A DNA stretch of 64,000 bases from Brevundimonas aurantiaca (GTDB lineage Bacteria > Pseudomonadota > Alphaproteobacteria > Caulobacterales > Caulobacteraceae), in the NCBI RefSeq assembly GCF_014199955.1, contig NZ_JACHOQ010000002.1, positions 558,001 through 622,000 of the forward strand, read 5' to 3'. The notes under the pieces were generated by a model. That model saw nothing but the letters and a program-made list of their open reading frames with translations. It was not told the origin of the DNA and ran no database searches. Within the stretch, counting starts at the first letter, position 1; the number at the start of each line of letters is the position of its first letter. Made by a program: the position numbers and the translations under genes. Shown here one piece after another: positions 58,162-64,000 of this stretch.

Positions 58162-61092
58162 TCAGAGACGCCAGTTCAGGTTCAGGCTCAGATAGCGTCC
58201 GTTCTCGATATAGTCGCGAACGCCGCCCTTCCCGGACCCGAAGGTGTAGTAGTAGGTGTAACTGTCCAGCAGGTTCTGCACCTTGAAGGTCGCCGTCAGG
58301 TTCGGCGTGATCTGACGCCGCATCATCAGGTCCACAAAGTGGTAGTCCTGCTCATAGGGGTCATTGCCGAAGTCCTCGATGTCTTCCAGCGACTTGTCCT
58401 GGTAGTTATAGGCGACATAGGCTTCCCAGCCGTTGCGTTCCCAGAACAGCTCCAGGTTCACGATGTGGTCTGGGGTCTCCATGAACGGCAGGGTGTAACC
58501 CTGCGGATGCCAGGACAGGCCGGTCTCGGCCGACGAACGCTGAATGGTGGCGTTCAGGGCCACGCCCAAGCCGTCGAACGGCGCCGGCAGCCAATGCAGC
58601 TGCTGGCGCGCATTGATCTCGACGCCGTGGATTTCGGCCTTGCGGCCGTTCATCGGCATGGAGACGGAGATGCCCGACGGATCGTCGAACTCGCCCAGGG
58701 TGCCGTCGCGGATGACCGATGAGGACGACCGGTACAGGAACTTGTCCAGATCCTTGTAGAACAGGGCCACCGAATAGGCGCCGGTCCGGCCGTTGTAATA
58801 CTCCGCCGACAGATCATAGTTGATCGAGGTCATCGGCTTCAGTTCGGGATTGCCCTGCACGATGCCGGTCAGGACCCACTCCGTGGTCGGATTGGTCTTG
58901 CCGTCGCCGTCGGGATCTTGGTCGTAGCTGTATTCCTTGACCGAGGTCATCCGGTTGATGTCCGGGCGCGACACGCTGGTCCAGATCGCCGCCCGCAGCT
59001 TGGCGCTGGGCGTCAGATCATAGTTCAGATGCACCGACGGCAGCCAGTTGGTGAAGCCGGTGTTGTCCAGGGCGTAGTCTTCGCCCCGCACCGGATCTTC
59101 CGTCCAGGCGCGGATTTCGTTGTCGGTGTCCTCCATTCGAACCCCGGCGATGATCTCGGCGGCGCCGAAGCGAGCCGTGCCCATCACATAGGCCGACACC
59201 ACCTGTTCGTCGTAGAACCAGGTGGAGGCGTAATCGAGCGACTCCGTCTCTTTCAGGGCCAGCAGGGTGGAGTTCCCTGCCTTGGCGCGATCGATCTCGG
59301 CCATCATCTTGTCCGTGTCGATCACGGCGCCGAGTTGGTAGAGGCCGGTGTAGCGGCCGTCGAACATGTCCGTGACCGGTTCGCCGAACAGGGCCGAATA
59401 GTCAGCCATGGTTCCCTTGGGCGCCAGATCGATCAGCGTGCCCTGACGGCGTTCACGCTCGGACTTGTAGTATTTGGCGCCGACCCGCACCTCTTGCAGC
59501 CAGGACCCGGCGGGTTCGTAGCGCAGGTTGAACTGGGCCTGATTCAAGGTCTCCTTGGCGCCGCCGTATTCGCCGCTCAGGCCGGAGGCGGTGTATTCCT
59601 TCAGATCCTGAACGGCGGCCATGCCGGCGGGGTTCAGCACCCATTTCAGATACTGCGGATCATCCTGGCTGACGATCTCGACGCCCTCGTTGCCTTTCCA
59701 CAGATAGGCGTTGCGGCCGAAATACATGTCGTAGCTGTCGATGATGTTGTCTTCCGACTCCGAATGGGAGGCGTCATAGTCCAGGGTGAAGGCGCCGAAC
59801 CGGCTTTCGCCACCCAGGTTGATCAGTTGCAGCACGCCCTCCGTCGTGCCGCCTTCCCAATAGCGGCGCAGACGGAAGCCCTTGGGGTCCCAGGCGCCCG
59901 AGGCGCCGTTCAGGCTGTAGAAGCCGGCGGCGCCCTTGTCGGCGTCGGTGATCTTTCCGTCCTTGTCGCGGTCCACGATCTGGGCGGGGGTGTAGTTGTA
60001 GATCGCCCCCAGCTTGGGGTCGTAGCCGACGACGGCGTCAGCGGGCTGAGCCAGGTCGCCTCGCGTCTTGTCCATCTGCTCCAGACGGGCCGAGACCTTG
60101 GTGCCGCCTTCGTTGCGGAAGTTCAGACGGTTCCTGAACTGCGTTTCCTCATATTCATTGTACTGACCACGCAGGTGGAAGCTGTGGTTGTCGCCGCGGT
60201 AGTCCAGCGAGCCGTTGAAACCCCAGCGGGTCACATCCGTATCGCCGGTCGACATCTCCAGACCCCGCGACACGAAGGTCTTGGGATCGAAATCCAGGCT
60301 CTCGGTCGTGCTGTACCAGGTGCGGGGCATGTTGTCCCCGGAGTTGCCGATCTGCTCGAACTGCGAACCGCGCTCGGAGTAGTTGCCGGTCACATAGAGG
60401 CCAAGCCGATCCGAAAACTGCTTGCCCAAGGCGACGTCCGCCGCCCATGAGGTTCGGTCATCGCGCTGTTGCAGCAGGGTTCCCTCGATCGAACCGGCCG
60501 CATAGGTCGGGGCGTAATCGAAGGCCGTCGGCGTCTTGATGTCGATCGTCCCGCCGATGGCGTCGCCGTCCATATAGGGGAGCAGACTCTTATAGACGGT
60601 GATGGCGTCCACGCCCGAGGTCGGCAGGAAGCTGAGCCGGACCCCGCGGAAGAAGTTGTCGTTCGGCGACCCCGTGCCGCCCATGCGGACGCCGTTGACG
60701 GCATAGGCGTTGTACTCGGTCGCCATGCCCCGGATCACGACCCGGTCGCCTTCGCCGGTGAAGTGGTTGCGAACGGCCGAGACGCCGGGAATGCGCGATG
60801 CGGCTTCGGTCAGGTTCGACGACGGTAGCTTGCCCATGTCGTCGGCGCTGACGCTGTCCGAGATCATGTCGTTCTTGCGTTTCTCGTCGATCGACCGACG
60901 CAGACCTTGCAGATAGCCGGTGACGACGACGTCATCCAGGACGGCGGGATTGGGCTGTGCGACCTCTTCCGCCTCGGTCGTGGCGGACCGTGACTGCGAC
61001 TGCGACTGCGATTGGGCGGCCGCCCATTGCGGGAAGGCCGCGACCAGGGCCAGGCTTCCCGCCGCCGCCAGATAGCGCGATTTGATGTTCAT
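58162..61092 (-). CDS. TonB-dependent receptor, Caulobacter type, without STN
   Basis: A 976-residue receptor, the first gene of the phosphoesterase operon. After the signal peptide (ending WAAA) a QSQSQSQSRS tract encoded by hexanucleotide repeats leads to the TonB box DDVVVTGYL. The plug (VRNHFTGEGDRVVIRGMATE) and barrel closely follow the receptor at 52390-55545, but there is no STN domain. Calcium-like loops occur at about 374-385 (DRDKDGKITDAD) and about 724-731 (DQDPDGDG). The C-terminus is LNLNWRL. It probably imports the same kind of substrate, while its paralogue adds signalling. Confidence 0.93.
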   Translation of the reverse strand: MNIKSRYLAAAGSLALVAAFPQWAAAQSQSQSQSRSATTEAEEVAQPNPAVLDDVVVTGYLQGLRRSIDEKRKNDMISDSVSADDMGKLPSSNLTEAASRIPGVSAVRNHFTGEGDRVVIRGMATEYNAYAVNGVRMGGTGSPNDNFFRGVRLSFLPTSGVDAITVYKSLLPYMDGDAIGGTIDIKTPTAFDYAPTYAAGSIEGTLLQQRDDRTSWAADVALGKQFSDRLGLYVTGNYSERGSQFEQIGNSGDNMPRTWYSTTESLDFDPKTFVSRGLEMSTGDTDVTRWGFNGSLDYRGDNHSFHLRGQYNEYEETQFRNRLNFRNEGGTKVSARLEQMDKTRGDLAQPADAVVGYDPKLGAIYNYTPAQIVDRDKDGKITDADKGAAGFYSLNGASGAWDPKGFRLRRYWEGGTTEGVLQLINLGGESRFGAFTLDYDASHSESEDNIIDSYDMYFGRNAYLWKGNEGVEIVSQDDPQYLKWVLNPAGMAAVQDLKEYTASGLSGEYGGAKETLNQAQFNLRYEPAGSWLQEVRVGAKYYKSERERRQGTLIDLAPKGTMADYSALFGEPVTDMFDGRYTGLYQLGAVIDTDKMMAEIDRAKAGNSTLLALKETESLDYASTWFYDEQVVSAYVMGTARFGAAEIIAGVRMEDTDNEIRAWTEDPVRGEDYALDNTGFTNWLPSVHLNYDLTPSAKLRAAIWTSVSRPDINRMTSVKEYSYDQDPDGDGKTNPTTEWVLTGIVQGNPELKPMTSINYDLSAEYYNGRTGAYSVALFYKDLDKFLYRSSSSVIRDGTLGEFDDPSGISVSMPMNGRKAEIHGVEINARQQLHWLPAPFDGLGVALNATIQRSSAETGLSWHPQGYTLPFMETPDHIVNLELFWERNGWEAYVAYNYQDKSLEDIEDFGNDPYEQDYHFVDLMMRRQITPNLTATFKVQNLLDSYTYYYTFGSGKGGVRDYIENGRYLSLNLNWRL
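60992..61009. repeat. Hexanucleotide microsatellite in the receptor gene
   Basis: Three perfect GACTGC units, with degenerate copies on both sides, encode the Gln-Ser tract after the signal peptide. A change of unit number keeps the frame, so only linker length would vary. Confidence 0.8.
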
Positions 61093-61516
61093 TGGTGTGA
61101 TCCCCCGAGGTCTGCCGAAGGCGCAGACGACAGAGAGACGGAGCGATCAGACCAAGCTGACATGCGTCATCAACATTTCATCTCTGCGTCGCCGATCCTT
61201 ACCGAACGGGCAATCCTGGATGGCGCCGCCCACGCCTTATCGACTTGGCGACCGCCTGAGCGGAGCCGGACCACCGCTGCGTCGCATCACGCTCGTCCTC
61301 GGGAATCTCTTCCAAGGGAGCGTAGAACATCAGGCCAGAGGCCGCGTGCAGGACGCGGGCGGCCGACATCTGCGAGCGGGTCATCGCCGCCTCCCCCGGG
61401 AGGACAGCGCCTCCAGCACGTCCAGCCGCATCTATTAAAATCGTTGCGACGTTCAGGGGCCTAACCTAGGCTCCGGTTCGAGCTCGAATGAATGGGCCGA
61501 ACGGGGGGGATACACT
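61093..61516. promoter_or_regulatory. 424-base divergent promoter region of receptor and symporter
   Basis: No gene is supported in this stretch. Two possible operators are seen: TGACATGCGTCA (61158-61169, partial inverted repeat, 66 bases before the receptor start) and the perfect 12-base palindrome TTCGAGCTCGAA (61477-61488, 28 bases before the symporter ATG). A 61-codon minus-strand frame at 61199-61384 has no family or ribosome site and was not called. Confidence 0.5.
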
Positions 61517-63091
61517 ATGTCGCTCGCAAGCGTCGATCTGGCGATCCTGGCGATCTACGCGGTCTTCATCTTCGGCCTGGCCCAGTGGGTTTCTCGCAGC
61601 AAGGGCGGCGAGCAGAAGACCTCCACCGACTATTTCATGGCCTCCAAGAGCCTGCCGTGGTGGGCTATCGGCGCCTCGCTGATTGCGGCCAACATCTCGG
61701 CCGAACAGATCATCGGCATGAGCGGGTCCGGCTATGTGATCGGCCTGGGCATCGCCTCCTATGAATGGATGGCGGCGCTCACCCTGCTGATCGTCGGGAA
61801 ATTCTTCCTGCCGATCTTCCTGCGCAACGAGATCGTCACCATGCCGCAGTTCCTGCAGCAGCGGTACGGGCCGACGATCCGAAACGTGATGGCTGTCTTC
61901 TGGCTGCTGCTCTACGTCTTCGTGAACGTGACCTCGATCCTGTGGCTGGGCGCCATCGCCGTTCACACGGTCACGGGCTTCAACCAGGACTACGCCATCG
62001 TCGCCATCGGCGTCTTCGCCCTGGCCTATCAGCTGTGGGGCGGTCTGAAGGCCGTGGCCCTGACCGACATCGTCCAGGTGGCCCTGCTGGTCTGCGGCGG
62101 CCTGATCATCGGCTTCATCGCCCTGTCGACCATCGGCGGTGCGGGCGGCGCGCTGGCCGGCTTCAACACCCTGCTGACCGAGTTCCCCGACAAGTTCGAC
62201 ATGATCCTGTCGCCGGATAATCCTCACTATCAGGAGTTGCCGGGGATCGCCGTCCTGCTGGGCGGGCTGTGGATCATGAACATCAGCTACTGGGGCTTCA
62301 ACCAGTACATCATCCAGCGCGCCCTGGCCGCCAAGTCCCTGCCTGAAGCCCAGAAGGGCATCGCCTTCGCCGCCTATCTGAAGCTGCTCATGCCGGTGAT
62401 CGTGGTCCTGCCCGGCATGGCCGCCCTGGTGCTGGCCCCGAACCTGCCGGCGCCGGACCAGGCCTATCCGTCGATGATGAACCTGCTGCCGGTCGGTCTT
62501 AAGGGTCTGGTCTTCGCCGCCCTGATCGCCGCCATCATCGCCTCGCTGGCGTCCAAGGTGAATTCGATCTCGACCATCTTCACCCTGGACCTCTACGCCA
62601 AGATCAAGAAGGACGTGCCCGAGCATCAACTGGTCACGGTCGGCCGCATCGCCGCCGTCGCCGCCGTGATCATCGGCATCCTGACCGCCCGTCCCCTGCT
62701 GGGCGGCTTCGACCAGGCCTTCCAGTTCATCCAGGAGTTCACGGGCTTCTTCACGCCGGGCATCGTCGTCATCTTCATGCTGGGCCTGTTCTGGAAGCGC
62801 GCGTCCGAAGCCGGCGCCCTGACCGCCGCCATCGGCTCGGTGGTTCTGTCGGCCGTCTTCTGGTGGCTGCAGGAGACGGGTCAGTTCATCTTCCCCTTCA
62901 TGAACCGCGTCGGCGTCGTCTTCATCGTCTCGCTGATCGCGGCGGTGGTCGTATCGCTGCTGGCGCCGGCCAAGCCCGACGCCATGAAGATCAAGCTGGA
63001 CAAGATCAGCTACAAGACCTCGCTCGGCTTCAACCTGGCCGGGGTCGGCGTCATCGCCTTCCTGATCCTGGTCTATTCGATCTGGTGGTGA
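61517..63091 (+). CDS. Sodium:solute symporter, SGLT-type
   Basis: A 524-residue inner-membrane carrier of the SSS family with the LeuT-like fold; about 14 membrane segments fit the hydrophobicity. Family features are DYFMASKSLPWWAIGASLIA, ANISAEQIIGMSGSGY, the sodium-site region AALIAAIIASLASKVNSIST, and a C-terminal helix (VGVIAFLILVYSIWW). The closest types are sugar symporters (galactose, glucose, inositol). It is divergent from the second receptor and would carry a released organic product such as an inositol or sugar across the inner membrane. The substrate is inferred from context. Confidence 0.92.
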   Translation: MSLASVDLAILAIYAVFIFGLAQWVSRSKGGEQKTSTDYFMASKSLPWWAIGASLIAANISAEQIIGMSGSGYVIGLGIASYEWMAALTLLIVGKFFLPIFLRNEIVTMPQFLQQRYGPTIRNVMAVFWLLLYVFVNVTSILWLGAIAVHTVTGFNQDYAIVAIGVFALAYQLWGGLKAVALTDIVQVALLVCGGLIIGFIALSTIGGAGGALAGFNTLLTEFPDKFDMILSPDNPHYQELPGIAVLLGGLWIMNISYWGFNQYIIQRALAAKSLPEAQKGIAFAAYLKLLMPVIVVLPGMAALVLAPNLPAPDQAYPSMMNLLPVGLKGLVFAALIAAIIASLASKVNSISTIFTLDLYAKIKKDVPEHQLVTVGRIAAVAAVIIGILTARPLLGGFDQAFQFIQEFTGFFTPGIVVIFMLGLFWKRASEAGALTAAIGSVVLSAVFWWLQETGQFIFPFMNRVGVVFIVSLIAAVVVSLLAPAKPDAMKIKLDKISYKTSLGFNLAGVGVIAFLILVYSIWW

Positions 63092-63099
63092 GGTGAGCG

Positions 63100-63300
63100 A
63101 CGGGCGTCTGATCCGTAAACGGCCGAGGAACCCGCCTGGGTGATATCCGCGCGCTCCGCGGCGCTCAGCGGAATACCGCTCAGGTTTGCGAAACCGTCTT
63201 TGATCCCGGCCGCGCCGGCGATGCCTCGTCCATTGACCAGGACTAAGGTATTGCCTGCCCAAACCGCCCAGATTGGCTGCGGCGACGCCCAGCGCCCCAG
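63100..63300 (-). pseudogene. Decayed fragment of a TonB receptor plug
   Basis: On the minus strand the frame has NTLVLVNGRGIAGAAG, then GFANLSGIPLSAAERADITQ and AGSSAVYGSDA, an unmistakable stretch of a Caulobacter-type plug. Just upstream the words AAANLGGLG continue it in the next frame, so a one-base shift has occurred. Sequence after YGSDA is lost where the symporter ends, and no signal peptide or barrel remains. Confidence 0.75.
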
Positions 63301-63383
63301 TTGCGAGACCGTCACAAGCGGCTGCTAAGGTGAAAGCCTCTAGGACGCGTCAGAAAAGCTTCCGGGAGACAGGGGGCGTTTCG

Positions 63384-64000
63384 GTGCTGGGCAGGCGTGA
63401 CCGGTGGTCCACAACCGCCGTCTATGGTGCAGCTCACTACGGAAAGAGTCTGTTCTGGTACGGCGGAGAGGTTCTGTTCGCCTTCTTTCTGACCGAGGTT
63501 GCAGGTCTGACGCCCGCCCATATGGCCGGCGTCTTGGCGATCGGTTTTCTTATCAGTGCGATCTTCGATCTTCAGGCTGGGCGCATCCTGTTTCGCCGGT
63601 CGGCGGGCATGAGGCGCGCAGCCGGGCTGCAATCCCTCGGCACGATCTTTAGCGGCGTCGCCTTGGTGGGGGTGGTCGCAACCGCCCTGCTTCCCTATCC
63701 GATGCGCGTGGGCTGGGCCCTGACGACGGGCGTCTTGTTTCGCCTCGCCTTCGCCGTCTATGACGTCTCTCAGAACTCCCTGATGGCCAATGCGACCGCA
63801 GAGGTTGAGGCGCGATCGCGTGTTGCGGTCACGCGCATCTTCGCCAGCGGCCTGGGCAATCTGAGCGTGGCCGCCGTGGTCGGGCCCCTGATCGCCGCTG
63901 AGCGGCGCGGCGGCGGCGGCGTCATGCTCATCGTCCTGGCGCTGATCGCGGCCCTGGTCGCCATCACGACGGCGGTTCTGTTGAACCGGCGCCTGAGGGG
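63384..64000 (+). CDS. MFS transporter, N-terminal part
   Basis: The first 205 residues of a membrane carrier that runs off the window. The GTG at 63384 has an AGGGGG about 8 bases upstream; an in-frame GTG at 63330 is an alternative. Membrane segments are seen at LFWYGGEVLFAFFLTEVAGL, MAGVLAIGFLISAIFDL, ALVGVVATALLPYPM, RLAFAVYDVSQNSLM and AAVVGPLIAA. The helix 4-5 region (AFAVYDVSQNSLMANATAE) recalls the GPH/sugar-cation subgroup. The substrate cannot be told. Confidence 0.8.
   Translation, partial: MLGRRDRWSTTAVYGAAHYGKSLFWYGGEVLFAFFLTEVAGLTPAHMAGVLAIGFLISAIFDLQAGRILFRRSAGMRRAAGLQSLGTIFSGVALVGVVATALLPYPMRVGWALTTGVLFRLAFAVYDVSQNSLMANATAEVEARSRVAVTRIFASGLGNLSVAAVVGPLIAAERRGGGGVMLIVLALIAALVAITTAVLLNRRLR

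Noticed and set aside
61199..61384. 61-codon minus-strand frame before the receptor
   Set aside because: No ribosome site, no signal and no family; noted only as part of the promoter region.
61466..63262. 598-codon minus-strand frame opposite the symporter
   Set aside because: Asp/Gln/Gly-rich antisense shadow of a clear SSS transporter; only its first codons touch the TonB fragment, in a different frame.

Overview
The window reads as chromosome of a high-GC Caulobacteraceae-type alphaproteobacterium, most like Brevundimonas (inference). Pointers are the pth/ychF pair, alphaproteobacterial small proteins (DUF3126, DUF2155, NDUFA12-type complex I subunit), a GTTC-N7-GTTC SOS box before uvrA, large Caulobacter-style TonB-dependent receptors and a BrvH/PrnA-type flavin halogenase. 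No tRNA, rRNA, CRISPR array, IS element or prophage was found.

Layout. 1-5850: the end of pth and all of ychF, separated by a probable copper-uptake block (Cys-containing small exported protein, FecA-like TonB receptor, PepSY membrane protein, PCu(A)C lipoprotein). 5860-9740: a lipoprotein, then a haem-type receptor with a Fur-like site and a DUF6607 partner. 9768-13134: two tandem M28 peptidase lipoproteins. 13287-16047: cytochrome bc1 operon (petABC) with a good terminator. 16241-22094: trmL, an ABC-F ATPase with an overlapping 41-aa membrane microprotein, a group III truncated haemoglobin, and SOS-boxed uvrA. 22125-31348: a membrane protein, a frameshifted DUF4198 gene, a GH3 glucosidase with a LacI-type operator, DUF3126, cysE, a Nudix hydrolase, a nitroreductase, an EAL protein and DUF817. 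31416-33857: a second Cys-rich small protein plus TonB receptor pair. 33885-36138: queF, thiG and thiS, with a Phd/PIN toxin-antitoxin module wedged between thiS and thiG. 36139-41866: palindromic repeats, aroQ, accBC, aat, lepB, a ribbon-helix-helix/TM/EF-hand protein, DUF2155 and NDUFA12. 42042-44666: a LOV blue-light hybrid histidine kinase.

44711-50658 is an iron-type operon (Fur-like box, TonB receptor, small membrane protein, PepSY reductase-like protein) convergent with a flavin-dependent halogenase. 50899-63091 looks like one accessory nutrient-scavenging island. It has a FecI sigma factor, a FecR anti-sigma and a receptor carrying an STN signalling domain. These converge on a four-gene operon: a paralogous receptor without STN, a Fn3-type metallophosphoesterase, a glycerophosphodiester phosphodiesterase and a free-standing domain resembling the C-terminus of bacterial phospholipase C. 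A sodium:solute symporter lies beyond. Both receptors carry EF-hand-like calcium loops. My reading, which is inference, is a surface-signalled phosphoester (phospholipid head-group) scavenging system. The window ends with a decayed TonB plug fragment and the start of an MFS transporter.

Recurring themes are metal acquisition (at least four TonB loci, three with Fur-like sites), lipoprotein hydrolases, and gene pairs whose 3' ends overlap convergently.
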